NCBI GenBank assembly: GCA_902496295.1 | Contig: CABVAF010000014.1 | Location: forward strand, 1 to 21,556 | Origin: an uncultured Clostridium sp. | Lineage (GTDB): Bacteria > Bacillota > Clostridia > TANB77 > CAG-508 | DNA: 21,556 bases | Direction: 5' to 3' | Part shown: piece after piece, positions 4,521 to 12,476 of the stretch | Layout: each line of letters starts with the position of its first letter | Position numbering within the stretch: position 1 is the first letter of the stretch | The notes under the pieces: model-generated | Database searches by the model: none | Told to the model about the DNA's origin: nothing | The model's input: the letters and a program-made list of their open reading frames with translations, nothing else | Made by a program: the position numbers and the translations under genes

Positions 4521-4551
4521 AATATTACATAAATATTACAAAAATATTACA
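4521..4551 (+). repeat. Three 11-bp AATATTACA direct repeats upstream of terminase
   Basis: AATATTACA occurs at 4521-4529, 4532-4540 and 4543-4551, with an exact 11-bp period. The repeats end 46 bp before the first packaging-module gene. Their position suits a terminase small-subunit binding site (cos or pac region) or an operator. No matching -10 box follows at the right distance. Confidence 0.6.
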
Positions 4552-4554
4552 GAA

Positions 4555-4580
4555 CTTATCAGTTGATAGGCTCTTTTTTT
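4555..4580 (+). terminator. Weak terminator-like hairpin before the packaging module
   Basis: CTTATC (4555-4560) pairs with GATAGG (4565-4570) around loop AGTT, with one G-T pair, and CTCT then a run of T (to 4580) follows. The stem is short and AT-rich, so termination would be partial at best. Confidence 0.4.
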
Positions 4581-4597
4581 ATGCAAAGGAGAAAATA

Positions 4598-4783
4598 ATG
4601 AAGTTATGTGATACATGTAAGAATACTATATGTAAAAGAAAACTAATAACAATACAAGAAAATAATTTAACAATAATAAAATGTTTAGATTATGAAAAAG
4701 ATGATAGCAAGATACAAGGATATAAAAAGCAGCTTAATAGAACTGCAAAGCAACAAGACACGTTAATGAAGTTAAACATATAA
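4598..4783 (+). CDS. Small cysteine-containing protein ahead of terminase
   Basis: This 61-residue basic protein starts after AAAGGAG (4585-4591). Cysteines at residues 4, 7, 12 and 29 (MKLCDTCKNTICKRK... then IIKCLDYEKDD) suggest a small zinc-binding knuckle. Proteins with this CDTCKNTIC start often lie just before terminase genes in Firmicutes phages, as I recall. A DNA-binding or packaging-associated role is possible but not shown. Confidence 0.6.
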   Translation: MKLCDTCKNTICKRKLITIQENNLTIIKCLDYEKDDSKIQGYKKQLNRTAKQQDTLMKLNI

Positions 4784-4810
4784 AAGGAGAATTTACAGAG
4801 GTGGAGGTAG

Positions 4811-5203
4811 ATGGCTAATGAGAAAAACTTAATACCGTATAGATTTAATAAACGAAGCGCGAACGAAGCGCGAGAAAATGGTGCAAAAGGTGGCAAAAAA
4901 TCAGGAGAAGTTCGTAGACAAAGAAAAGCAATGAAAGAACAAATGGAAATGCTTTTATCATTGCCATTTAAATCAAAAAAGCAATTAAATTTCATGAAAG
5001 ATTTAGGAATAGAAGAAGATGATATAGATAATCAAATGGCACTTATAGTTGCAATGTATGGAAAAGCTTTAAAAGGAGATGTACAAGCATTTAATACAAT
5101 AAGAGAAGTAGTACAAGATGAGAAAACAATACAAGACAAAGATAGAGTACAAATAATCAATGACCTTCCAAATGATGAGGAGGAAGAAGATGATAAGAAT
5201 TAA
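4811..5203 (+). CDS. terS: Terminase small-subunit-like protein
   Basis: The 130-residue protein precedes and overlaps the large terminase gene by 14 bases. It has a basic, glycine-rich N-terminus (ENGAKGGKKSGEVRRQRKA, about 22-40), then MKEQMEMLLSLP and a helical core, and an acidic tail (NDEEEEDDKN). This layout matches a phage family found beside terminase and taken as the small subunit that recognises the packaging site. The sequence near 4850-4870 contains a short tandem coding repeat (CGAAGCGCGAACGAAGCGCG). GGAGG at 4802-4806 is the ribosome site. The 11-bp repeats at 4521-4551 are one candidate binding site. Confidence 0.75.
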   Translation: MANEKNLIPYRFNKRSANEARENGAKGGKKSGEVRRQRKAMKEQMEMLLSLPFKSKKQLNFMKDLGIEEDDIDNQMALIVAMYGKALKGDVQAFNTIREVVQDEKTIQDKDRVQIINDLPNDEEEEDDKN

Positions 5204-6560
5204 TATACGAGATTTAATAGCTCCACATTTTTGGAATACTTTTAATAGCAAAAAGACACATCAAATAGATAAAGGTGGAAGAGGAAGTGCAAAGACAAGT
5301 AAAGATAGTTTAAAAGTTTCTGTATTTTGCGAACAGTTTAATAAATGTAGTGCTGTAATATTTCGTAAATACCAAAATACATTGAGAAACTCAGTTTATA
5401 AAGAAATGAAAAGAGCTTTAAAAAGATTACATTTATACGAGGGGGTAGATTATACAGCTTACAAAAGTCCTTTAGAAATTCATTTAAATAATAAAAATAA
5501 TATATACTTCTCTGGTGGAGACGATTACGAAAAAATAAAAGGTATGATAGATGAGGATACACCGATTAAAATATTATGGTTTGAAGAATTAACAGAATTT
5601 GACGGACCAGATGAAATAGACCAGATAATAGCGACATTCACAAGAGGAAATGATGACTGGTTTATAGTCTTGTATTCATATAACCCACCAAAGAACAAAT
5701 TTAATTGGGTAAATCAATGGGCAGAAAAAATGGCACAAAGAAAGGACTGCATAGTAACTCAAACAGATTATAGAACAGTGCCTCAAAAATGGCTTGGAAA
5801 AATATTTATTGAACAAGCTGAAGAAATGAAAAGGAATGATGAACTAAGATATAGATGGATATATCTAGGAGAAGTAATAGGACTAGAAGGACTTATATAT
5901 AATCCAGATTTAATAGAATATGTACCAGAAGATTATATAGAAAGAAACAATATAAAAATATTATATATAGATTTTGCAACAGATAGTGGACATCAGACAT
6001 CTGCAACAACATGTGGAGCTTATGGATATGGTTCTGATGGATATTGGTATTTATTAGATACTTATTATTACAGCCCACATGAAAAGCCAAACAAGAAAGC
6101 CCCTAGTGAGCTAAGTAAAGATATATTTAATTTTGAATTAGCAACGAATAAGAAGTATAAAGCAGGAACAGACAAGGAAACAATAGATAGTGCGGAGGGA
6201 GCCTTAAGAAATCAATATTTTAAAGACTATGGTAGAAGACTGCATCCAGTAGACAAAGGAACAAATAAAGAACAATTAATAGATTATTCGCAAGACTTTT
6301 TAGCCAAAAAGAAGTTTAGAGTTTTAAATAATAACAATAATCAAATTTTCAAAAAAGAAAATGAAAATTATATGTGGTTAAAAGATAGTGTAGAAAAAGG
6401 AAAGCCTATTCCAGATAAAACAGAAAAGGTTTTTTTAAGTTCTGAAAAATATTATAACACTTATACGCAAGATTATGCTTATAGTTATGCGGACCACACA
6501 CAAGACCAATTCCAATATTGGATAAAAGATAATTTACAGAAATTAGGATTAAAACAATAA
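5190..6560 (+). CDS. terL: Terminase large subunit
   Basis: This is the motor and nuclease that cuts and pumps DNA into the prohead. I start at ATG 5190 (456 residues) because GAGGAGG at 5177-5183 is spaced for it; an in-frame ATG at 5160 lacks a site. The ATPase domain shows Walker A GGRGSAKTS (29-37) and Walker B ILWFEE (128-133). LYSYNPP (161-167) is the usual coupling motif. The RNase H-like nuclease domain begins near 255, with acidic residues in YIDFATDSGH (D261), GTDKETID (about D328-D333) and SYADHTQDQ (D435 region). Length and motif order are complete and normal. It overlaps the small subunit, implying coupled synthesis. Confidence 0.95.
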   Translation: MIRINIRDLIAPHFWNTFNSKKTHQIDKGGRGSAKTSKDSLKVSVFCEQFNKCSAVIFRKYQNTLRNSVYKEMKRALKRLHLYEGVDYTAYKSPLEIHLNNKNNIYFSGGDDYEKIKGMIDEDTPIKILWFEELTEFDGPDEIDQIIATFTRGNDDWFIVLYSYNPPKNKFNWVNQWAEKMAQRKDCIVTQTDYRTVPQKWLGKIFIEQAEEMKRNDELRYRWIYLGEVIGLEGLIYNPDLIEYVPEDYIERNNIKILYIDFATDSGHQTSATTCGAYGYGSDGYWYLLDTYYYSPHEKPNKKAPSELSKDIFNFELATNKKYKAGTDKETIDSAEGALRNQYFKDYGRRLHPVDKGTNKEQLIDYSQDFLAKKKFRVLNNNNNQIFKKENENYMWLKDSVEKGKPIPDKTEKVFLSSEKYYNTYTQDYAYSYADHTQDQFQYWIKDNLQKLGLKQ

Positions 6561-6572
6561 GGAGAAATCAAA

Positions 6573-8027
6573 ATGGATTTTTACAATAATATAGCAAGTA
6601 CATTAAGTAAAAAAGGAATTAATTTAACAGTTGGAACTATTTACGATTTAATGGCTATATGGAAAAGCTGGTATAGAGGAAATGTAAATGATTTTCATTA
6701 TTATACAGAGATGATAAATGGAAAAAGTACACAATGTGAAAGACTAACAATGAATATGCCGAAAAAACTATGCGAAGACTTAACGAAGCTATTATGGACG
6801 GAAAAAACACAGGTAAATTTAAGTAATAAAAATGCAACTAAAAGATTATGGGAAGTGTTAGATAGTAAAGAGAATGACTTTACTGTTAATCTTCCTATTT
6901 TTATTGAAAAAATGCTAGCTCTTGGAAATGGAGCAACTGTTGAATATAAAGATGAAAATAATAATACGATAATTGATTATATAGACGGAGATGTAATCAT
7001 TCCTTATAAGTTCACTAATGGTTATATTATGGGAATGATAACAGTTAGTAGATTTATAGACGATAAGGGAAAAAGAAAAATCTATTATACACATATTACT
7101 TATCACGAATATGTAGATGGAAAATATATAAAGTTAAATGAAGTTTATAAATCTAATACAGATACAGCACTTGGAAAACAATTGAATTTTAATGATGTAT
7201 TTCCAAATGTAAGAGAAAGTGAAGTTGTAATAACTAAAAATCCATATTTTCAAATATGGAAGCCAAATATAGCTAATAATTTTGATACAAATTCTCCAAT
7301 GAGTATAAGTATTTATGCAAATAGCATTGATAGATTTAAATCATTGGACACTAAATATGACAGTTTTTATAACGAGTTTATTTTAGGTAAAAAAAGAATA
7401 CTTGTTGACCAGTCTGCTATGAAAGGAAAAATGGAGACAGACGGAGATGGGAATCCTCGTTTTGTACAATACTTTGATAAAAACGACAGAGTTTATCAAG
7501 CTTTAAATATAGATAGTGACAAAATGAAAGAGCCAGTAAAAGAAATAGATTTTACTTTAAGATATCAAGAACACATCGATAGTATAAATGCAGATCTAAA
7601 CTGGTTATCCGAAAATGTAGGCTTAGGAAGTAATTATTACAAGTTCGATGGAGCAGGAACTAAAACAGCTACAGAAGTAATATCAGAGAATAGTCAAACA
7701 TTTAGAACAAAGCAGCATTATCAGATAATTGTCAATGCCTGTGTAGAAGGCTTGGTAAAAGCAGTATGTGAGTTAGAAGGAATAAAAACAAATAAAATAA
7801 CAATTTTACCAGATGACAGTATTATAGAAGATAAAGATAAAGAAATAACAAGAGCACAAATGGAAGTAAGTCAAGGATTAAGAAGTAAGAAATCTTATTT
7901 AATGGATATAAAAGGTATGTCAGAAGATGAAGCAGAAGAAGAATTACAAAAAATACAAGAAGAAAAAATGAGTAATCAAGAGGCTTTTGGATTTACTACT
8001 AACAATGAAAATAGCGAAGAGGAATAA
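6573..8027 (+). CDS. Portal protein (SPP1 gp6-like)
   Basis: The 484-residue protein has the length and layout of SPP1-type portals, which form the dodecameric ring at the prohead vertex that docks terminase and later the tail connectors. The tail-proximal conserved stretch GLGSNYYKFDGAG...KTATEVISENSQTF (about 347-378) and the acidic, helical C-terminus (DEAEEELQKIQEEKMS) are characteristic. Ribosome site AAGGAG is 8 bases upstream of the ATG. It follows terminase by 12 bases and precedes the minor head gene by 3, the normal order. No truncation or missing segment is evident. Confidence 0.93.
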   Translation: MDFYNNIASTLSKKGINLTVGTIYDLMAIWKSWYRGNVNDFHYYTEMINGKSTQCERLTMNMPKKLCEDLTKLLWTEKTQVNLSNKNATKRLWEVLDSKENDFTVNLPIFIEKMLALGNGATVEYKDENNNTIIDYIDGDVIIPYKFTNGYIMGMITVSRFIDDKGKRKIYYTHITYHEYVDGKYIKLNEVYKSNTDTALGKQLNFNDVFPNVRESEVVITKNPYFQIWKPNIANNFDTNSPMSISIYANSIDRFKSLDTKYDSFYNEFILGKKRILVDQSAMKGKMETDGDGNPRFVQYFDKNDRVYQALNIDSDKMKEPVKEIDFTLRYQEHIDSINADLNWLSENVGLGSNYYKFDGAGTKTATEVISENSQTFRTKQHYQIIVNACVEGLVKAVCELEGIKTNKITILPDDSIIEDKDKEITRAQMEVSQGLRSKKSYLMDIKGMSEDEAEEELQKIQEEKMSNQEAFGFTTNNENSEEE

Positions 8028-8030
8028 CTT

Positions 8031-9485
8031 ATGCTAAGTGAAAAAGATTTTGCAAAGATAGAAAAACAAGCAAATCAATTATATGCAAATTTGGAATTAG
8101 AAATAATAGAAGAAATAGCAACAAGAATAGCGAATGTAGGATATGTTAATACTGTTGTGCTAAATGATATACAAATAGCACAAGAAATGGGAGTTTTATA
8201 TATAGATATTATATCTTTAGTAGCCAAATACAATCATTCTACTTATGAAGAAGTAGCAAAAATATTTGAAGAAGCAGGAACTAAAACATTAAAATTTGAT
8301 GATAAAATATATACAGAAGCAGGATTAAATCCATTACCAATAAATCAGAGTCCAGGAATGGTGCAAATGTTAAATGCAACGATAGAAAAAACATCGGGAA
8401 ATTTACAAAACTTAGTAATGACAACAGCTATTTCTTCACAAACACAGTTTTATAATGCGATGAATATGGCATATATGGAAGTTTCAACAGGAGTAAAAAG
8501 CTATTCCAAATCAATATTAGATGCAATAGATAATATTAGCTCACAAGGAGCCATAATAACTTATCCAAGTGGTAGAAAAACGAGTCTAGAAAGTGCAGTA
8601 AGGACGAATGTTATAACAGGAGTAAATCAAACTTGCGGAAAATTGCAAGAGTTGCGAGCAAATGAGATGGGTTGGGACTTAATGGAGTTAACAGCACACG
8701 GAGGAGCTAGACCAGAACATGCACAATGGCAAGGAAAGATTGTTAGTAGAAGTGGTACAAAAGGTTATTTATCTTTAAGAGATATAGGATATGGAACTGC
8801 AACAGGTTTTAAAGGAGTAAATTGCAGACATGATTGGTATCCTTATTTAAAAGGTTCTGCTAAATCTTATACTCAAGAACAGTTAAATGCTTGGAGAAAT
8901 GAAAAAGTTACATATAATGGACAAAAAATAAGTAAATATGATGCAACACAAATGCAAAGAAAAATGGAAAGACAAATAAGACAAGATAAAAAAGAATTAT
9001 CAGGATTACAAGGAATATTAAAATCAAATATAGCGGACAACAAATTGATAGAAGATACAAAAACTCAATTTTCTAAACAAGCATTGATATATAAGACACA
9101 TCAAAATGAATTGGATGATTTTATACAACAAACATCATTTAAGAAAGATAACACGAGATTGTATGTTGGAAAACAAGATAGAAATATAAGTACTCAAGTT
9201 GCAAGTGTTACTAAAATGGCTAATGAATATAACAATAGCGATATAATAGGAATGAAAGTAAATAGCATAGAAATTACAGAAATTGGAGAACATATAATAT
9301 CAAGGACATATGCAAGAAATATAAGTTTTGAAGATATACAGGACACATTGAAAAATCCAATAAAATATGGTAAAATTAGGACTAATAACACACAACAAAT
9401 AAAAGGAAAAAACTGTACAATAATAATAAATACAGAAACAGGAAAATTAGTAACTGTATATCCAAAGAAAACGAAAAAGGAATGA
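8031..9485 (+). CDS. Minor head protein with C-terminal BECR/DUF4258-like domain
   Basis: Residues 1 to about 280 match the phage minor capsid 2 family: the motif AHGGARPEHAQWQGK (222-236) and GFKGVNCRHDWYPY (259-272) are its hallmarks. Such proteins ride in the head near the portal and may be injected with DNA. A helical, charged linker (about 285-400) leads to a separate C-terminal domain (about 408-484) with GEHIISRTYARNISFEDI (H421, R425, R429) and ending TGKLVTVYPK. That pattern resembles the BECR-fold nuclease-like domains (PBECR, DUF4258) that Iyer and colleagues described fused to phage head proteins. Nuclease activity is inferred and no active-site assignment is certain. GAGG 12 bases upstream is the ribosome site. 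Confidence 0.85.
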   Translation: MLSEKDFAKIEKQANQLYANLELEIIEEIATRIANVGYVNTVVLNDIQIAQEMGVLYIDIISLVAKYNHSTYEEVAKIFEEAGTKTLKFDDKIYTEAGLNPLPINQSPGMVQMLNATIEKTSGNLQNLVMTTAISSQTQFYNAMNMAYMEVSTGVKSYSKSILDAIDNISSQGAIITYPSGRKTSLESAVRTNVITGVNQTCGKLQELRANEMGWDLMELTAHGGARPEHAQWQGKIVSRSGTKGYLSLRDIGYGTATGFKGVNCRHDWYPYLKGSAKSYTQEQLNAWRNEKVTYNGQKISKYDATQMQRKMERQIRQDKKELSGLQGILKSNIADNKLIEDTKTQFSKQALIYKTHQNELDDFIQQTSFKKDNTRLYVGKQDRNISTQVASVTKMANEYNNSDIIGMKVNSIEITEIGEHIISRTYARNISFEDIQDTLKNPIKYGKIRTNNTQQIKGKNCTIIINTETGKLVTVYPKKTKKE

Positions 9486-9489
9486 TATT

Positions 9490-9714
9490 ATGAAAATTAA
9501 TAATAAATTTGATAAAAGGCAAATTGAATTACTAGAAGAAATCAATATAGATATAAATGTTGAATACAATGAAGATACATTAGAAGAATTAGAAAATATT
9601 GTATGTGACGCCATAGTAGGTAAACTTGACAAAAATCAGGACTTTACTCCACTTGCAGAAGAATATGAGAAAATATTAGATATAATAGTGGACATAGAAA
9701 ATAATTTAGTATAG
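9490..9714 (+). CDS. Small acidic protein paired with minor head toxin-like domain
   Basis: The 74-residue, strongly acidic, helical protein begins MKINNKFDKRQIELLEEINI four bases after the minor head gene, with AAAGGA as ribosome site. Similar small acidic proteins, as I recall, often follow minor head proteins that carry BECR-like C-termini. An immunity or masking role against that domain is a reasonable guess from position and charge. The sequence itself contains no motif proving it. Confidence 0.6.
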   Translation: MKINNKFDKRQIELLEEINIDINVEYNEDTLEELENIVCDAIVGKLDKNQDFTPLAEEYEKILDIIVDIENNLV

Positions 9715-9726
9715 GAGGGAAAACGA

Positions 9727-9879
9727 ATGCAGTATGAAATAGGAGATAAGGTAGAATTAACAAATGGTAGTATAGTAGAAATTATTAGTTATGCTAATAG
9801 CTTAGCAAAAGAAGAAGGATACATTGTAAAAGGAGATATTTTAATAACACCTGATAAAATAGTAAGAAAAATAATATAG
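9727..9879 (+). CDS. Tiny beta-rich protein (50 residues)
   Basis: This 50-codon frame starts at ATG 9727 with an excellent ribosome site (AGGAGGG at 9714-9720) and ends at TAG 9877-9879. The product starts MQYEIGDKVELTNGSIVEII and has alternating hydrophobic strands with a GDKVEL turn, like small SH3/KOW-type barrels. It ends with basic residues (DKIVRKII). Function is unknown. It is the last gene before the terminator at 9906-9931. Confidence 0.6.
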   Translation: MQYEIGDKVELTNGSIVEIISYANSLAKEEGYIVKGDILITPDKIVRKII

Positions 9880-9905
9880 ATATTAGAATTTTGAATAATA
9901 AATTA

Positions 9906-9931
9906 AAGAGCTAGAGATAGCTCTTATTTTT
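9906..9931 (+). terminator. Intrinsic terminator between portal and capsid modules
   Basis: AAGAGCTA (9906-9913) and TAGCTCTT (9918-9925) form a perfect 8-bp stem closed by a GAGA (GNRA-type) tetraloop, followed by ATTTTTA. It would trim or attenuate the packaging transcript before the highly expressed scaffold and capsid genes. No clear new promoter follows, so partial read-through is likely. Confidence 0.7.
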
Positions 9932-9990
9932 ATGCCTTTTACTTGGCAAGGCATTAAAGAAACAAGGTAATCAGTCCACTCTGGACTTAA
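9932..9990 (+). ncRNA. Structured 5' leader of the scaffold gene
   Basis: Two further hairpins follow the terminator. ATGCCTT (9932-9938) pairs with AAGGCAT (9948-9954) around a 9-base loop, and AGTCCA (9973-9978) pairs with TGGACT (9982-9987) around CTC. They are joined by an A-rich strand with AAAGAAACAAGGTAATC. The element ends 7 bases before the AGGAGG of the scaffold gene. GP20-a/GP20-b RNA motifs, described upstream of Phage GP20 (scaffold) genes, are the closest known class I can name. Membership is a suggestion from position, not a model match. Confidence 0.45.
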
Positions 9991-10006
9991 AAATTAGGAG
10001 GAAGAA

Positions 10007-10573
10007 ATGGAAGATAACAAAGATTTACAAAATCAAAACACAAATACAGGAGAAAGCACAAATAATGCTGAAGAAACTGGAAATGTAGATACTCAAACTA
10101 CAAATCAAAATGAGGGACAAACTAAAAAGACTTTCACACAGGAAGAACTTAATAAAATAGTGCAAGATAGGATAGAAAAAGAAAAAAAGAAAATGCCTAG
10201 TAAAGATGACTTAAAAGCTTTTAAAGAGTGGCAAGAAAGTCAAAAAACAGCCGAACAAAAACAAGCTGAAAAAGATGCTGAATTTCAAAAGACGCTTAAT
10301 GAGTTAAATATATTAAAACAAACTAATGCCATTTTAGAGGCAGGAGTAAACAAAGATGATGCTGATTATGTTCTTTTTAAAGTAAGCAAAATGGAAGGCG
10401 AATTTGATGAAAATTTAGCTAAGTTCTTGAAAGATAACCCTAAATATTTAAAACAAGAACTTGAAACAGAACTAAAAGCCACTGGTGCACCAGTTAGGAC
10501 AATTAGCTCTAAAAACGACGGTGTTCTTGGAATATTAGCAAGTAAACACCCCGAAATTAATTTTGAAAAATAG
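10007..10573 (+). CDS. Capsid scaffolding protein (GP20/DUF4355-like)
   Basis: The 188-residue protein has a disordered N/T/Q-rich N-terminus, then TFTQEELNKIVQDRIEKEKK (about 42-61), the signature of phage scaffold proteins of the GP20/DUF4355 type. A long lysine/glutamate-rich coiled coil follows to about 110, then a small C-terminal domain ending NFEK. Scaffolds guide procapsid assembly and leave before DNA entry. It sits immediately before the major capsid gene, as expected. AGGAGG at 9997-10002 is the ribosome site, downstream of a structured leader that may tune its level. Confidence 0.88.
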   Translation: MEDNKDLQNQNTNTGESTNNAEETGNVDTQTTNQNEGQTKKTFTQEELNKIVQDRIEKEKKKMPSKDDLKAFKEWQESQKTAEQKQAEKDAEFQKTLNELNILKQTNAILEAGVNKDDADYVLFKVSKMEGEFDENLAKFLKDNPKYLKQELETELKATGAPVRTISSKNDGVLGILASKHPEINFEK

Positions 10574-10588
10574 AAAGGATGATTAATT

Positions 10589-11743
10589 ATGGCAAATGCT
10601 ATAGAAACAAATGGAACACACGAAAGACAAGAAAGATATGCAAACGCAATTGTTAAATTAATGAGACCACAGTTAAAAATTAGAAATACTTTTAGTAGAG
10701 ATTATGAAGGAAATCCAGTCTCAGGAGCAGTAAAAGTTCCAGTAAGAAGCACTGATGTAAAAATAGTTGATTATGATGTCAAAAGTGGTGTGGATTTATC
10801 ACAATCTGCTACAACATACAAAAATATACCAATTGATAATCATAAAGCTATTAATGAATTAATTGATGGATATGAAAGTAAAGCAGTTCCAGATAATTTA
10901 GTAGCACAAAGATTAGAAAGTGGTGCTTATGTAATAGCTTCTACTTTAGAAGCAGATGCGATAAAAGCATTAACAACTGGAACAACAGTTTCGACAATGA
11001 ATGACTGTACAGCAGATAACGTATATGCAAACATTTTAGCTGATATTGCAGAAATTGCAAAATTGGGTGTAGATAAATCAAGAATAAGAGTAGCTATTTC
11101 TTACGCTACAGAGTTATTATTGCTAACTGATGAAAAATTCTCTAACACAAGTTCTCAAATTGGTGCTGAACTAGCTAGAGAAGGAGTAGTTGGTAGAATT
11201 AATGGAGTTAATGTATTAACGCAAGATTTAGGACAAGTAGAAGGTAAAGATATAGAATATATTGTTTATGCTATTGATTGGTGTCAAGCTATAGATGAAT
11301 GGCAAGTACAACCAACTATAAATGATTTGAAAGACGGAAAACATATTGGTGCATCTGCATTACAAGGCAGAATGGTTTATACAGATACAGTAACAGATGC
11401 TAAAGCTGTAAGAGTAAAAAAAGTCGGCGTAATAGACCCAGAGATAACAGCATTAACAATAACCCCAGAAGAAGGACTACAAGAAGGTAATGCAAATGTA
11501 AACGCAGATGCAGTAGTTGCTACATTATCTGCAACAGGTGGTACAAGCCCATTCACATATACATTAGAAGCTGATAAAACAAATGGAGTAGATAATGCTT
11601 CATTTAAGATAGATGGAACTAATGTGAAAGTAAATACAACACCTTTAACAGCTCAAGATTACAAAATAAATGTCAAAGTAACTGATAGTAAAGGCAAAAC
11701 TTTTACAAATCATGCGACAATAAGTGTAGCAGCTGCAGGTTAG
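10589..11743 (+). CDS. Major capsid protein with C-terminal Ig-like domain
   Basis: Residues 1 to about 280 fit a phage major capsid protein. The N-terminal arm has HERQERYANAIVKLM, followed by RNTFSRDYEGNPVSGAVKVP, and the body ends in GRMVYTDTVTDAKAVRVKK. It follows the scaffold gene by 15 bases with AAAGGATG as ribosome site. From about 285 to 384 there is an extra beta-rich domain (ALTITPEEG, LSATGGTSPFTYTLEA, YKINVKVTDSKGKTFTNH) of the Ig/cadherin-like type (Big or He_PIG). Such capsid domains are displayed on the outer surface and may bind mucus or host glycans. Fusion here is in frame, with no sign of a programmed shift. Confidence 0.92.
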   Translation: MANAIETNGTHERQERYANAIVKLMRPQLKIRNTFSRDYEGNPVSGAVKVPVRSTDVKIVDYDVKSGVDLSQSATTYKNIPIDNHKAINELIDGYESKAVPDNLVAQRLESGAYVIASTLEADAIKALTTGTTVSTMNDCTADNVYANILADIAEIAKLGVDKSRIRVAISYATELLLLTDEKFSNTSSQIGAELAREGVVGRINGVNVLTQDLGQVEGKDIEYIVYAIDWCQAIDEWQVQPTINDLKDGKHIGASALQGRMVYTDTVTDAKAVRVKKVGVIDPEITALTITPEEGLQEGNANVNADAVVATLSATGGTSPFTYTLEADKTNGVDNASFKIDGTNVKVNTTPLTAQDYKINVKVTDSKGKTFTNHATISVAAAG

Positions 11744-11756
11744 GAGGAAATAAGGC

Positions 11757-12140
11757 ATGTTAACTTACTTAAAAGATGAAAATGAATATAAATCAATATT
11801 AGGTACAGATAACGTGCCTAAAAATTTCAAAAATTTAAACATAGAGGCAAGTAACTATATTAATTATAAAACTTTTGGAAGAATTGATATAAACAATATT
11901 CCAGAGCAAGTAAAATATGTTACTTGCTTAATTATTACTTTGCAAGATGAAGAAAACACAAAATTATCCGAAATAGGAAATCTTAAATCACAAAATATCG
12001 AGGGTTGGAGTGAAAGTTATTCTACACCAGAAGAAATTAAATCTGATTACGAGGATAAAAAACAAAAGGTTTTAAGTCAATATTTATGGAATGTTATAGG
12101 AACAGATGGAAATCCTTTGTTGTACTGTGGGGTGTGTTAA
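11757..12140 (+). CDS. Head-tail connector (gp6/gp15-like adaptor)
   Basis: The 127-residue helical protein begins MLTYLKDENEYKSILG, the usual opening of head-tail adaptor proteins placed right after the capsid gene, where the ring extends the portal channel. The central segment IGNLKSQNIEGWSESYS resembles the loop of that family. The C-terminus ends oddly with a Cys pair (LLYCGVC). Ribosome site TTAGGAGG is close to the ATG. It abuts the next gene with no gap, as connector genes often do. Confidence 0.75.
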   Translation: MLTYLKDENEYKSILGTDNVPKNFKNLNIEASNYINYKTFGRIDINNIPEQVKYVTCLIITLQDEENTKLSEIGNLKSQNIEGWSESYSTPEEIKSDYEDKKQKVLSQYLWNVIGTDGNPLLYCGVC

Positions 12141-12476
12141 ATGAATGATAGATTTTTTATACATCAAATAAGCGTATATCATACAACAGACGATGAAAAT
12201 TTTATAATACAACATTATGATAAGGTCTATTTTAGACACAATAAAAAGATTAACTTAGTTGATAAAGGTCTAGAAAAAGGAAGTACAGGCTCTATTACAA
12301 TACCAACTACAGAAAAGTTAGATATAACTACTAATGATTATATAGTAGAAGGAATTGTAAAAGATGAATTTAATTTATCTAAATTGCAAGGAAAGTATCA
12401 GGTCTTTAAAGTAGTAAGTGTAGATGATAACAGAAAAGGTAATTTGCAACATTACAAGATAGGAGTAACAGAGTAA
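12141..12476 (+). CDS. Head-closure/minor capsid-like connector protein
   Basis: The 111-residue protein is beta-rich (RFFIHQISVYHTTDDENF, then GSTGSITIPTTEKLDITTND). Its position as second connector after the capsid matches the head-closure or stopper protein of siphoviruses. It starts at the base after the previous stop, with GGGG as a modest ribosome site, and its TAA overlaps the next ATG by one base. I cannot name an exact family; order and fold carry the call. Confidence 0.7.
   Translation: MNDRFFIHQISVYHTTDDENFIIQHYDKVYFRHNKKINLVDKGLEKGSTGSITIPTTEKLDITTNDYIVEGIVKDEFNLSKLQGKYQVFKVVSVDDNRKGNLQHYKIGVTE

Noticed and set aside
4031..4551. CRISPR-like array from the short repeats in the intergenic region
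   Set aside because: Repeats are 6-15 bp with 10-11 bp periods or in isolated pairs, with no spacer-sized gaps and no cas genes; they are iterons and antisense seeds.
5160..5189. Upstream in-frame ATG for the large terminase
   Set aside because: It lacks a ribosome site and adds a basic ten-residue tail inside the small-subunit gene; GAGGAGG at 5177-5183 serves ATG 5190.
8031..9485. Shadow frames on the minus strand throughout the structural genes (for example 9194-9391 and 16817-17146)
   Set aside because: They lie inside confidently assigned plus-strand genes, lack ribosome sites, and have the low-complexity hydrophobic or Ser/Leu-rich composition expected of complements of AT-rich coding DNA.
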